The position numbers and the translations under genes are program-made. A stretch of DNA of 55,048 bases, taken from positions 1 through 55,048 of the forward strand of contig JAUSLL010000037.1 in the NCBI GenBank assembly GCA_030649335.1. The letters are read 5' to 3'. The first letter of the stretch is position 1, and every line of letters begins with the position of its first letter. Origin of the DNA: Parvibaculum sp. GTDB lineage: Bacteria > Pseudomonadota > Alphaproteobacteria > Parvibaculales > Parvibaculaceae. Shown piece after piece: positions 23,661 through 31,169 of the stretch. The notes beneath the pieces were generated by a model. That model did no database searches. It worked only from the letters and a program-made list of their open reading frames with translations, and was not told the DNA's origin.

Positions 23661-24185
23661 ATGGACATCGGTAAACTTGTCGGCACTGTCGCGCCGTGGA
23701 TCGGAACGGCCTTGGGCGGTCCGCTGGGCGGCATGGCGGTCGGTGCTTTGGCTGACGCATTGGGGCTTTCCGACAAGACCGAAGCGGCCATCAAAAATGC
23801 AATCTCTGGCGCGACGCCGGAACAAATGCTTGCGCTGAAAAAGGCGGACCAAGACTTCGCACTTCAAATGCAGGAACTTGGCTTTAAGAATGTCGCCGAC
23901 CTTGAAAAGATCGCAGCCGAAGATCGCAACAGTGCCCGCAATCGTGAGATTCAGACCGGCGACCATTTCACGCCGCGCCTGTTGGCCATTGTCGTCACGT
24001 TCGGGTTTTTCTTGGTGCTTGGGTATTTGATACGCTACGGCATGCCCGCTGGCGAAGGGCGCGACGCGCTTCTGATTATGCTCGGCTCACTCGGAACGGC
24101 TTGGACTGGAATCGTCGCGTATTACTTCGGGTCTTCGGCCGGCAGCGCACAAAAGAGTGCGCAGATCGCCGCGCAAAAATCTTGA
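23661..24185 (+). CDS. Three-TM holin (GTA holin type)
   Basis: This 174-residue protein has an amphipathic Gly-rich N-terminal segment (VGTVAPWIGTALGGPLGGMA), a helical middle with TPEQMLALKKADQDFALQMQ and EKIAAEDRNSARNREI, and two clear membrane spans (about 106-126 and 137-157). This layout and the D-R-x-S-A-R block match the 3TM holins shared by phages and gene transfer agents of alphaproteobacteria. It would time release of the endolysin. ATG 23661 follows GGGGG; the end is convergent with the integrase gene, 9 bases away. Confidence 0.82.
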   Translation: MDIGKLVGTVAPWIGTALGGPLGGMAVGALADALGLSDKTEAAIKNAISGATPEQMLALKKADQDFALQMQELGFKNVADLEKIAAEDRNSARNREIQTGDHFTPRLLAIVVTFGFFLVLGYLIRYGMPAGEGRDALLIMLGSLGTAWTGIVAYYFGSSAGSAQKSAQIAAQKS

Positions 24186-24194
24186 CGTGACGCG

Positions 24195-25466
24195 CTATTC
24201 CGCGGCATCGGCATCGATCGGTCCAAGCCATCCGATAAGTGCGTCGGCGGTGTGATTTTGAGCCGCGCGCACGGTGTCGTCGAAAAGGTCTGCATAAATT
24301 GCGGTCACGGCTTCGTCGCTGTGGTGGAGCAGATCGGCGACTGTCTCGACGCCGAAGCCTTGCGCCTGGCCCGTCACCTTGGCCGCCGATGCAAAACTGT
24401 GGCGCAGGTCGTGGATCCTGACCTTGCCAAGCCCGGCGACCTTGAGAAGCGCAGCCCACTGGCGGCTTTCGTCTCTTAACGGCTTGCCCTTGACCAAGCC
24501 GGGGAAAATAAACGGGTTCGACTTGTTGCGGCGGTCGTACAGTTTCCGCAGCACAGCGACGGCATGGGGTGATAAAAGAACGTTTTTCGCGCCGGTCTTT
24601 GAATCGGGCAGGCGGTATAACCCTGCATCGATGTCAACCCATGCCCATCGGCCGTGCATCCATTCCCGCTTGCGACATCCGGTGACAAGCAAAAGCATGA
24701 TGAGCCCGGCGAAGCGCATGCGCGCCGCGCCTCGATCGACATAGGCGTCGGTGCCCGGCAACAGGTTCCGCTCGCCTTCAATATATGTGGGTTCGTCGCC
24801 GCCGGCGGCTTCGAATATCCGGAGCGCCATACCCAATTTAGCGAGCGCGACTGGCGGCAAGTAGCGATGCACGCCGCGCGATTCTTTCGACTTGCCACTT
24901 TCCTTCACGGGGTTTGTGTTGCGGGCCCGCATCGGCGGCTTGAAGCCTTCCGCCAATTCGAACGCTTTGTGCAGGCATGCCCGGACGCGGTTGCGGGTCG
25001 CGGGCTTGTCTTTCAGCGCGGAAAGCACTTTTTCGATGTCGGCCGGCGTCACGGCCCGCACGGGCAAGTTACCGATTTTTGGCAGTATGTGGACCCGCCA
25101 ATAGATTTCGTCGAGGGCGCGGCTCGTTTCCTTTTTGGTGAGCGCGTGGCCTTTCATATAGCGGTCTTGCAGGTCGCGCATGGTGCCGTCGCCGCCGCCC
25201 GCTGTGCTTCCAGGCGTGCCGCCCGCCGCGACATCGACGATCCATGCCCGTGCTATGTCGCGGGCTTGCTCCGCTGAAATCTGGCCATGCACGCCGATCT
25301 TGGGACGATGCTGGCGCCCGTTCCGGTCGCGGTATTGCAGGCCATAGGTTTTGCGGCCCGTGGCGAGGGTGCGGACGTGGAAGCCGGTGAGGTCGGAGTC
25401 CCAGACGAAGCCGGGGGCGGTGATGGCGTCCACGGCGCGTTTTGTGAGGCGGGCGCGGGTGGTCAT
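24195..25466 (-). CDS. int: Prophage tyrosine integrase
   Basis: This 423-residue site-specific recombinase has an N-terminal arm-binding domain (DLTGFHVRTLATGRKTYGLQ), a core-binding helical domain (about 95-200) and a catalytic domain with Arg in LVTGCRKREW, His-x-x-Arg in IHDLRHSFAS, His in LLHHSDEAVTAIY and the nucleophile Tyr in TAIYADL. It reads toward the lysis genes, and lies next to the right attachment site in a tRNA-Pro end, the usual arrangement. Its ATG overlaps the stop of the upstream gene (ATGA), so both are on one transcript. It appears intact. Confidence 0.93.
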   Translation of the reverse strand: MTTRARLTKRAVDAITAPGFVWDSDLTGFHVRTLATGRKTYGLQYRDRNGRQHRPKIGVHGQISAEQARDIARAWIVDVAAGGTPGSTAGGGDGTMRDLQDRYMKGHALTKKETSRALDEIYWRVHILPKIGNLPVRAVTPADIEKVLSALKDKPATRNRVRACLHKAFELAEGFKPPMRARNTNPVKESGKSKESRGVHRYLPPVALAKLGMALRIFEAAGGDEPTYIEGERNLLPGTDAYVDRGAARMRFAGLIMLLLVTGCRKREWMHGRWAWVDIDAGLYRLPDSKTGAKNVLLSPHAVAVLRKLYDRRNKSNPFIFPGLVKGKPLRDESRQWAALLKVAGLGKVRIHDLRHSFASAAKVTGQAQGFGVETVADLLHHSDEAVTAIYADLFDDTVRAAQNHTADALIGWLGPIDADAAE

Positions 25467-26014
25467 GGGGTTCGCGGCGTCATCACGGCATCAAGCGCCG
25501 CTGTGATATACGGCCGTTCCGTCGCCACTGAAACGGTCATCGAGGCTGGCCCAAAGCCCTTTTTGCGGGCCGCGACATAGGCGAGGGTGAGGCGTTCGGC
25601 GAAGTCGTCTTGCGGGTCGTTTTCGGGCTTCACAATGGCGGCATAAACCTTGTCCGGCACGCCAGCGATGGTGTCGGCTTTAGCGACGCCATCAAGGTCC
25701 AAATCGTCGGGCTCGACTTCCTCGACGGGCCCGGCCTCGACGCGGGCGCGGAGTTCGTCGGCGGTGATGCCGAAGTGTTCCGCGCATTCCTCGACGAGTC
25801 GCCCATAGGCGTCAATGTGGCTGGGGGTGCTTCCGTCAGACGCGCCCGACATGTCGTCGCCGGTCATGGCGCTCAGCGCAGCGGATACCAATGCGCCAAG
25901 GTCGGCCCCTTCCGCCTGAATCGTTACTGGCGCCGCGCTTTCGCCTGCGGCATTTTCGACCTTGGCCGCCGCGTTCGGGAGCGACAAGCGGCCTTTTTGG
26001 GATTTCTTCGACAT
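25463..26014 (-). CDS. Unknown acidic protein cotranscribed with integrase
   Basis: This 183-residue protein begins with a basic stretch (MSKKSQKGRLSLPNAAAK) and continues acidic, with EECAEHFGITADELRARVEA and EEVEPDDLDLDGVAKADTIA, then a C-terminal part DDFAERLTLAYVAARKKGFG. I recognise no family. It has no membrane segment. It is the first gene inside the right prophage end and overlaps the integrase start by four bases. A role as directionality factor or integrase partner is only a guess from position. Confidence 0.6.
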   Translation of the reverse strand: MSKKSQKGRLSLPNAAAKVENAAGESAAPVTIQAEGADLGALVSAALSAMTGDDMSGASDGSTPSHIDAYGRLVEECAEHFGITADELRARVEAGPVEEVEPDDLDLDGVAKADTIAGVPDKVYAAIVKPENDPQDDFAERLTLAYVAARKKGFGPASMTVSVATERPYITAALDAVMTPRTP

Positions 26015-26037
26015 GGTTTTCGTTCCTTTGGGTTTTG

Positions 26038-26175
26038 ATATTGGAAGCGTATTGGAAGCAAGTCAACGGGATTAAGCGGTATTTGTCGGGAAGGTGCGGG
26101 ATAGCCGTTCCGGCCCAAGCGATTGAAACCGCTTAGACTTTTCGTTTTTGGGATATGACGGTATTTCTCGGTATT
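26038..26175. repeat. Short repeats between integrase operon and attachment site
   Basis: CGGTATT occurs three times (26077, 26159, 26169), TATTGGAAGC twice near 26039-26059, and an 8-bp inverted repeat TAAGCGGT/ACCGCTTA spans 26073-26080 and 26128-26135. Such clusters beside a core site are typical of integrase arm-type or accessory sites; promoters of the integrase operon must also lie here. Confidence 0.5.
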
Positions 26176-26187
26176 AACCGAAAATCA

Positions 26188-26234
26188 GTCTGGGGGACAA
26201 GGGGTCGTCGGTTCGAATCCGGCCGCTCCGACCA
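26188..26234 (+). other. attR: 3' part of tRNA-Pro(GGG)
   Basis: The sequence runs from the anticodon loop (CTGGGGG) and stem ACAAG through variable loop, T arm GTCGG-TTCGAAT-CCGGC, acceptor strand CGCTCCG and ACCA. The 5' half does not continue to the left, where phage DNA begins, so this is a truncated tRNA left at the right prophage junction. The complete tRNA-Pro should lie at the left junction outside the window. Confidence 0.85.
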
Positions 26235-26243
26235 TCTAAAACG

Positions 26244-26289
26244 GGGCCAGCGTGTCATCACCTTTGCGGTGGGCACGTTGGCCCTTTCT
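26244..26289 (+). terminator. Terminator of the former tRNA-Pro transcript
   Basis: An 11-bp stem GGGCCAGCGTG/CACGTTGGCCC (one G-T pair) with an inner CACC/GGTG pairing is followed by TTTCTT. It lies 10 bases after the tRNA-Pro CCA and is most simply the original host terminator of that tRNA. Confidence 0.75.
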
Positions 26290-26348
26290 TCAACGGGGAG
26301 CTTGGGGCAAACTCGGGCTTCAGGCGTCTTATTCGGAGTTCAGGACCA

Positions 26349-26426
26349 ATGGCCACTATCCCGATCATCATTCTGCTCGTCGCGATCCTCGTCCTGAACA
26401 AGACGCAGACCGGCTCTTTCTTCTGA
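26349..26426 (+). CDS. Possible 25-residue membrane peptide
   Basis: An open frame from ATG 26349 encodes MATIPIIILLVAILVLNKTQ plus GSFF: one hydrophobic span with a short polar tail. GGAG and AGGA lie just upstream. Small single-span peptides like this are common but hard to prove. It occupies the gap between attR and the DUF2842 gene. Confidence 0.4.
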   Translation: MATIPIIILLVAILVLNKTQTGSFF

Positions 26427-26454
26427 GCAGATTGGCTTCTGAGCAGATTGGCTT
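26423..26454. repeat. Two perfect 16-bp tandem copies
   Basis: CTGAGCAGATTGGCTT occurs twice head to tail; the first copy includes the stop codon of the 25-residue frame. Confidence 0.9.
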
Positions 26455-26482
26455 TTGACCCGTCCTGTCGTGCTCGCCCGCG

Positions 26483-26716
26483 TCACTCGGCGTCGGGCTT
26501 GAGCATCCAGTTGAATACATAGCGAAACGGCAGCGCCCAGATCGTGCCAGCGATCAGGTAGTAGGCGAATTGCACCGCGCCATGCTCCGGCAGATGGCCG
26601 CTGACGGCGATCGTCATGATCAGCAATGCGTAGAAAAACAGAAAAACCAGCAGGAATATTGTGCCGAGGAGTTTGCGGACGCTGAGGCTCAGTTTGGGCA
26701 TGGCGATCTCTGTCAT
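26483..26716 (-). CDS. DUF2842 small membrane protein
   Basis: This 77-residue protein carries two membrane spans (about 17-38 and 48-66) and the pattern SVRKLLGTIFLLVFLFFYAL ... YYLIAGTIWALPF of DUF2842, a family almost restricted to alphaproteobacteria. Function is unknown. Met6 (MPKLSL) is an alternative start. It starts 9 bases after the last of six tandem paralogous genes on the same strand and is probably the end of that operon. Confidence 0.8.
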   Translation of the reverse strand: MTEIAMPKLSLSVRKLLGTIFLLVFLFFYALLIMTIAVSGHLPEHGAVQFAYYLIAGTIWALPFRYVFNWMLKPDAE

Positions 26717-26725
26717 TATCTGGAT

Positions 26726-27217
26726 TTACTGTTGTGCCATCACGGGCGGGACCTTGAAGTGGTCGAACCAGGCGATGCGCACCTGATAGCCTTCATCGGT
26801 ATAGCCGACCAGCACTGTGCCGCCACCTATGCCGATGGGGTTCTTGCCAAGGCCGGGAGCCTGAAAGACCGCTCCCATGCCGGCCAGTTTTTCTTCCTGA
26901 TGTGCCAGTGCATAGGCTTCGATCACCTTGCGGCTTTCGCGCATTAAATCTGTGCTCAGGCTTTGAAGGCGATGGCCGGGGGCGACCAGAACGCGGACGA
27001 AGGCAAAATCTTGCCTCACCTGTTGGAGTCGCTGCACGATCATCGTTGTCAGGGCGATTACCTTGCCGTCCTCATAGGCGACAACAGAGAGTTCCTTGGC
27101 GCGTTCGTCGGGTGACTGACCCTTCGGCAGGGCGCTAAGTTCAGTCCAGAGCGCAATGGCGTCCTGCTCAAGCTTGGGGTCGTTTTGTCGCCATGCGTTG
27201 GCGTATGTAATCGTCAT
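26726..27217 (-). CDS. GNAT-like tandem paralogue, copy 1
   Basis: This 163-residue copy is the most diverged with copy 2. It keeps the array signature: AWRQNDPKLEQDA at the start, AYEDGKVIALTTMIV, DFAFVRVLVAPGHR, RKVIEAYALAHQEEKLAG, GLGKNPIG and the C-terminal WFDHFKVP. The order of predicted strands and helices fits an acetyltransferase (GNAT) fold, but the acetyl-CoA loop normally R-x-x-G-x-G/A reads RLQSLS here, without glycine. ATG 27217 with AGGG upstream was chosen over a longer start at 27256, which would overlap copy 2. Catalytic activity is doubtful. Confidence 0.8.
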   Translation of the reverse strand: MTITYANAWRQNDPKLEQDAIALWTELSALPKGQSPDERAKELSVVAYEDGKVIALTTMIVQRLQQVRQDFAFVRVLVAPGHRLQSLSTDLMRESRKVIEAYALAHQEEKLAGMGAVFQAPGLGKNPIGIGGGTVLVGYTDEGYQVRIAWFDHFKVPPVMAQQ

Positions 27218-27245
27218 TAGCCCTGATTTCTGTTTCGCAGCTCGC

Positions 27246-27740
27246 TCAGCTTGCATCCGGCAGGCGCGACTTCACGCGGAAATGGTCGAACCAGCAAGCC
27301 CGGACCTGTTCATTCCTATCTGTATAACCCATCAGAACCAGACCGCCACCGCGCGAAATGGCACGCTTGCCGATGCCGGGTGCCTGAAGCACGGCGGCGA
27401 TGCCCGCGATGCTTTCGTTCAGATGCGCCAGTGCATAGGCCTCAACGACTTCGCGCGTCCTTTGCGTGAGGGCGATGCTGATGTGTTCGAGCCGCCGGTC
27501 GCTTGCAACGACCTCGCGGATGAAACCGAAATTTTCCTGCAACAGATCGAAGAATTTCACTTCAATGGTCGAGATGCCGATGAGCACGTTTTCGTCATAG
27601 GCAAGCACGGCCAGCTGCTTCACGCGTTTATCGACATCGGCGTCACCGGGTAAAACTTTATGGGAGGTCCAGAAGGCCCGCGCTTCTGCTTCGAGTTGCG
27701 GATCATCCTTCCGCCATGCGTCAACAAATGTAATCGCCAT
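27246..27740 (-). CDS. GNAT-like tandem paralogue, copy 2
   Basis: This 164-residue copy has ITFVDAWRKDDPQLEAEARA at the start, QLAVLAYDENVLIGISTIEV, FGFIREVVASDRR, REVVEAYALAHLNESIAGIA, GIGKRAI and WFDHFRV. The loop that would hold acetyl-CoA pyrophosphate is RLEHIS, again without glycine. AAGG precedes the ATG, which overlaps the stop of copy 3 by one base (TGATG), so copies 3 and 2 are coupled. Function unknown. Confidence 0.8.
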   Translation of the reverse strand: MAITFVDAWRKDDPQLEAEARAFWTSHKVLPGDADVDKRVKQLAVLAYDENVLIGISTIEVKFFDLLQENFGFIREVVASDRRLEHISIALTQRTREVVEAYALAHLNESIAGIAAVLQAPGIGKRAISRGGGLVLMGYTDRNEQVRACWFDHFRVKSRLPDAS

Positions 27741-28267
27741 CAGCCTTGCATCCTGATTTGCGCCTGTTCAAATGTTTCGCTGAGATTGGCGGGCACGCGG
27801 AAATGATCGAACCAGCTCACGCGCACCTGTTCTCCGTAGGGCGTGTAGCCGATCAGCACCAAGCCCGCGCCGTTGGGATATGGGTTGGGTCGCGCGCCTA
27901 GCAGAGGTGACGACACGACCGCCGCCAGTCCTGCAATATTTTCCTCCGGATGCGCGATGGCGTGTTTTTCGATCAGGTCATGCACAGGCTTGCCCATGAT
28001 GATGGCCAGATGCTGTTCGCGATGATCTTTAGCGACCATGCCGCGCAAGAAGGCAAACTTCTGCCGCAGCCGCGTAAACTCCCTCACATGAATGGTTGTG
28101 ATGGCGACCAGTTCGCCGCCCTCATAGGCCATCACCGCCAGTTGCTTAATCCGTTCAGCGACGTTTTCATCGGGCATAGCATCTTCCCGTATCCAGAATG
28201 CGCGCGCATCGGCTTCGAGCTTCGGGTCATTTTTACGCCAGGCTTCTACAAATGCGATGTCGCTCAT
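27740..28267 (-). CDS. GNAT-like tandem paralogue, copy 3
   Basis: This 175-residue copy starts MSDIAFVEAWRKNDPKLEAD at ATG 28267. It keeps AYEGGELVAITTIHVREFTR, KFAFLRGMVAKDHR, AIAHPEENIAGLAAVV, a longer loop LLGARPNPYPNGAG before GLVLIGYTPYGEQVRVSWFD and HFRVP, and has an extra 14-residue tail. The putative cofactor loop is REQHLA. A gap of 106 bases separates it from copy 4; I see no promoter or gene in that gap. Confidence 0.8.
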   Translation of the reverse strand: MSDIAFVEAWRKNDPKLEADARAFWIREDAMPDENVAERIKQLAVMAYEGGELVAITTIHVREFTRLRQKFAFLRGMVAKDHREQHLAIIMGKPVHDLIEKHAIAHPEENIAGLAAVVSSPLLGARPNPYPNGAGLVLIGYTPYGEQVRVSWFDHFRVPANLSETFEQAQIRMQG

Positions 28268-28373
28268 CAAACACCTGTTGTTGTGGAATCACGCAATCAG
28301 AATAACGGTCTGTGAAATTGGTGAAACAAGGCAAAAGCCTGTCTGTTCAATTTGGCGCAGGTTCGCTTGCGTA

Positions 28374-28862
28374 TCAGCCCTCCAAGTTTCCGGGAACGCG
28401 GAAATGTTCAAACCAGGCGGCACGCACCTGTTCGTTGTCCGGTGTGTAGCCGACGAGAACCATGCCGGTGCTTCGGCCAACCGGACGTTTGCCAACGCCG
28501 GGCACCTGCATAACGGCGGCCATGCCTGCGAGATTTTCATCTGGATTATTGAGCGCCCAGTTCTCGATCATCTTGTGCGTCTCCACCATGATCTCGCGTC
28601 CGACGGCATTCATGCGAAATGCCGGTGTCACAAACCCGCGAATGAACGCAAACTTTTGACGCACATGCTCAAACGGACGCACATTGAGTGTTGTCAGAGC
28701 CGCAAGCTGACCATCGCTATAGGCGACGACTGCAAGTTGCTTCACGCGTATCTCTATTTCTGCGAGGTCAGGCAATATGCCCGGTTCAGACCAAATGACA
28801 CGCGCATCAGCCTCAAGCCGCGGATCGTCTTTGCGCCATGCGTTAACATACTCAATGCTCAT
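28374..28862 (-). CDS. GNAT-like tandem paralogue, copy 4
   Basis: This 162-residue copy starts MSIEYVNAWRKDDPRLEADA at ATG 28862, overlapping the stop of copy 5 by four bases. It has VKQLAVVAYSDGQLAALTTL, QKFAFIRGFVTPAFR, KMIENWALNNPDENLAGMAA, GVGKRPVG, MVLVGYTPDNEQVRAAWFEH and FRVPG. The cofactor loop reads RMNAVG: the only glycine near this loop in the array. It is clearly homologous over its full length to the other five copies. Confidence 0.8.
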   Translation of the reverse strand: MSIEYVNAWRKDDPRLEADARVIWSEPGILPDLAEIEIRVKQLAVVAYSDGQLAALTTLNVRPFEHVRQKFAFIRGFVTPAFRMNAVGREIMVETHKMIENWALNNPDENLAGMAAVMQVPGVGKRPVGRSTGMVLVGYTPDNEQVRAAWFEHFRVPGNLEG

Positions 28863-29383
28863 GCGCCGGTATTCCATTTTGCAAATTCTGAAATCGGAGC
28901 GAGATTCCCCGGTATCCTGAAATGTTCAAACCAGCTGGCGCGCACCTGTTCATTGAATTCTGTGTAGCCGATTAGCGCCATGCGACTGACGCTGCCGATG
29001 GGTTTCTTGCCGATGCCTTTGGCCTGATAGACGGAGGCCATGCCTGCAATCATTTCGTCGGGATGGGCGATGGCGTGGGCTTCGATCACCTTGCGGGTTT
29101 CGCCGCTCAATGCGCGGGCGATTGAATGAAGCCGGTAATCGGGTGCGATAGCTTCGCGCAAAAAGGCAAACTTTTGCCGCAGCAGTTCGAAGGGGCGCAC
29201 ATTCAGCGTCGAGAGCCCGACGAGCTTGTCACCGTCATAGGCGAGCACGGCAATCTGTTTGGCGCGTTCTTCCACCGGTGTATCGGCTTTGAGCAAGCCG
29301 TGCTCGGTCCAGAAGGCAATGGCATCAGCCGTGTGCTTGGGCTCATTTTTACGCCATGCTTCAACAAAAGTGATGTTCGTCAT
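28859..29383 (-). CDS. GNAT-like tandem paralogue, copy 5
   Basis: This 174-residue copy is closest to copy 6: both share ADAIAFWTEH, LAYDGDKL, LRQKFAFLREA and PDYRLH. It runs ITFVEAWRKNEPKHTADAIA, VLAYDGDKLVGLSTLNVRPF, FAFLREAIAPDYR, RKVIEAHAIAHPDEMIAGMA, GIGKKPIG, MALIGYTEFNEQVRASWFEH and FRIPG, then an extra tail. The loop RLHSIA lacks glycine. AGG lies seven bases before ATG. It is separated from copy 6 by 80 bases without a visible gene. Confidence 0.8.
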   Translation of the reverse strand: MTNITFVEAWRKNEPKHTADAIAFWTEHGLLKADTPVEERAKQIAVLAYDGDKLVGLSTLNVRPFELLRQKFAFLREAIAPDYRLHSIARALSGETRKVIEAHAIAHPDEMIAGMASVYQAKGIGKKPIGSVSRMALIGYTEFNEQVRASWFEHFRIPGNLAPISEFAKWNTGA

Positions 29384-29463
29384 CAGTCGGCCTATTGGTC
29401 AAAGAAATGAATAAACATGCCAAGGCGCTGCGGGTTCGCTTTGGCTTGTAATTTGTGGGGAGG

Positions 29464-29952
29464 TTAATCCTCCATGGTCCCGGGGATGCGGAAATGTTCA
29501 AACCAGCCGACGCGCACCTGCTCATTTTGTGGCGTGAAGCCGATCAGTGCCATGCGGCTGAGTTTGCCGATCGGGTTCCGGCCCAGACCCTTGTGTTGAT
29601 AAACTGCGGCCATGCCGGCGATCTTTTCTTCGGGATGGGCAATGGCATAGGCCTCGATCACTTTTCGTGCTTCGCCGCTTAGTTCGCGCGCCAGCGTGTG
29701 GAGCCGGTAGTCGGGCGAAACGGCCTCACGCAGAAAGGCGAATTTTTGCCGCAACAGGTCGAAGTGGCGCACATTCAGCGTTGCGAGCGCAATGAGCTTG
29801 TCGCCGTCATAGGCCAGAACCGCGAGCTGTTGGGCGCGTTCCTCCGGCGATGTTTCGGCATTGAGTATTTTATGCTCAGTCCAGAAGGCAATAGCATCGG
29901 CTGCGTGCTTAGGGTCATTTTTGCGCCAGGCGTCAACAAATGTGATCGTCAT
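29464..29952 (-). CDS. GNAT-like tandem paralogue, copy 6
   Basis: This 162-residue protein is the first gene of the six-copy array and nearest the divergent promoter region shared with ctaA. The predicted order beta1 (ITFVDAW), two helices, beta2-beta3 (LAVLAYDGDKLIALATLNVR), beta4 (FAFLREAVSPDYR), helix (ARELSGEARKVIEAYAIAHP), beta5 (GMAAVYQ) and a final MALIGFTPQNEQVRVGWFEH is that of GNAT enzymes. The cofactor loop is RLHTLA rather than a glycine-rich turn. No Shine-Dalgarno is visible before ATG. Family name and function unknown to me. Confidence 0.82.
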   Translation of the reverse strand: MTITFVDAWRKNDPKHAADAIAFWTEHKILNAETSPEERAQQLAVLAYDGDKLIALATLNVRHFDLLRQKFAFLREAVSPDYRLHTLARELSGEARKVIEAYAIAHPEEKIAGMAAVYQHKGLGRNPIGKLSRMALIGFTPQNEQVRVGWFEHFRIPGTMED

Positions 29953-30052
29953 CGGAGGAGGTGCTTTCTACTTTTTGCCGTTACGCCGGCAGGCGCGGCT
30001 GTGGCAAATTACCCCGCTGTGAAGATGGAGTTGTTCGGGTATCACATTGAGC

Positions 30053-31081
30053 ATGAATATAGCAAACTCTCACGCCGCGCGCCGACAGATTGCTCTCTGG
30101 CTGTTTGCGGTTTCAGCACTGGTCTTCTTGATGGTTGTTGTCGGCGGGCTGACGCGCCTGACCGAAAGCGGCTTGTCGATCACCGAATGGAAACCCGTCA
30201 CCGGCACCTTGCCGCCAATGGGTGATGCCGCCTGGGCCGATGCTTTCGCGCGCTATCAGCAGATTCCGCAATATGAGCTCGTCAACAAAGGTATGACGCT
30301 CGATGAGTTCAAAAACATCTTCTGGTGGGAGTGGAGCCATCGTTTTCTCGGTCGCTTCATCGGCTTTGCGTTTCTCGTGCCGTTCCTCTGGTTTCTCGCC
30401 ACACGCCGCATCGAGCGTGCGCTGGCGCCGCGTCTTGTTGTCATGTTCCTGCTCGGTGGGGCGCAAGGGGTGCTCGGCTGGTGGATGGTGAAGAGCGGCC
30501 TCACGCATCGCGTTGACGTGAGCCAATATCGCCTCGCCGCCCATCTCGGCCTCGCCACGCTCATCTATGCCTATATGACATGGATCGCCCTCGCACTCTG
30601 GCGCCCCGCGCCGGTCATCCATGTTGATGTGGGTCTACGTCGCGCTGCCATGGCGCTGGCGGTGTTTGTGTTTATCCAGATGATGCTCGGGGCCTTTGTT
30701 GCAGGCATCAAGGCGGGTCACATCTACAACACATGGCCGCTCATCGACGGGGCCTTCATTCCCGACGGGCTGATGGCGCATCAGGTGTGGTGGCGTAATC
30801 TTTTCGAGAACATGCTGACCACACAGTTCAATCACCGCATGGCGGCCTATCTCATCACCGGACTTGTGGTGTGGCACTGGTTTGCCGCGCGTGCCTCCGG
30901 CAGCCCCATGGCGCGTCAGAGCGCAGGCTGGCTTGTCGTGGCGGTTGCCGCGCAAGTGGTGCTCGGCATCTGGGCTTTGCTCATGGTCGTGCCGATCCCG
31001 CTCGGTGCGGCGCATCAGGCCGGTGCGCTCGTGGTGTTCACGGTCGCGCTCGTTCACGCACGGCGGCTCAATCCGGCTTAG
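30053..31081 (+). CDS. ctaA: Haem A synthase
   Basis: This inner-membrane enzyme converts haem O to haem A for cytochrome c oxidase. It has 342 residues and eight spans, with the paired four-helix halves of COX15: VVVGGLTRLTESGLSITEWK after the first span, WWEWSHRFLGRFIGFAF with a haem-ligand His, LAAHLGLA, then the second half with TTQFNHRMAAYLI and GAAHQAGALVVF. I chose ATG 30053 (MNIANSH); TTG 30047 is in frame. It is divergent from the six-copy array, the 100-base gap holding both promoters. Confidence 0.93.
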   Translation: MNIANSHAARRQIALWLFAVSALVFLMVVVGGLTRLTESGLSITEWKPVTGTLPPMGDAAWADAFARYQQIPQYELVNKGMTLDEFKNIFWWEWSHRFLGRFIGFAFLVPFLWFLATRRIERALAPRLVVMFLLGGAQGVLGWWMVKSGLTHRVDVSQYRLAAHLGLATLIYAYMTWIALALWRPAPVIHVDVGLRRAAMALAVFVFIQMMLGAFVAGIKAGHIYNTWPLIDGAFIPDGLMAHQVWWRNLFENMLTTQFNHRMAAYLITGLVVWHWFAARASGSPMARQSAGWLVVAVAAQVVLGIWALLMVVPIPLGAAHQAGALVVFTVALVHARRLNPA

Positions 31082-31092
31082 TGTCTTCGTCT

Positions 31093-31167
31093 TTGCGAGG
31101 AGCGAAGCGACGAAGCAATCCAGTGCCGCAAAGGAAGACTGGATTGCTTCGCTACGCTCGCAATGAC
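31093..31167. repeat. Large palindromic repeat between convergent genes
   Basis: Arms 31093-31124 and 31138-31167 are near-perfect inverted copies around GCGAAGCAATCCAGT-type sequence, a mobile palindrome frequent in alphaproteobacterial intergenic regions. It lies between the ends of ctaA and metY and could act as a bidirectional terminator. Confidence 0.8.
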
Positions 31168-31169
31168 GA

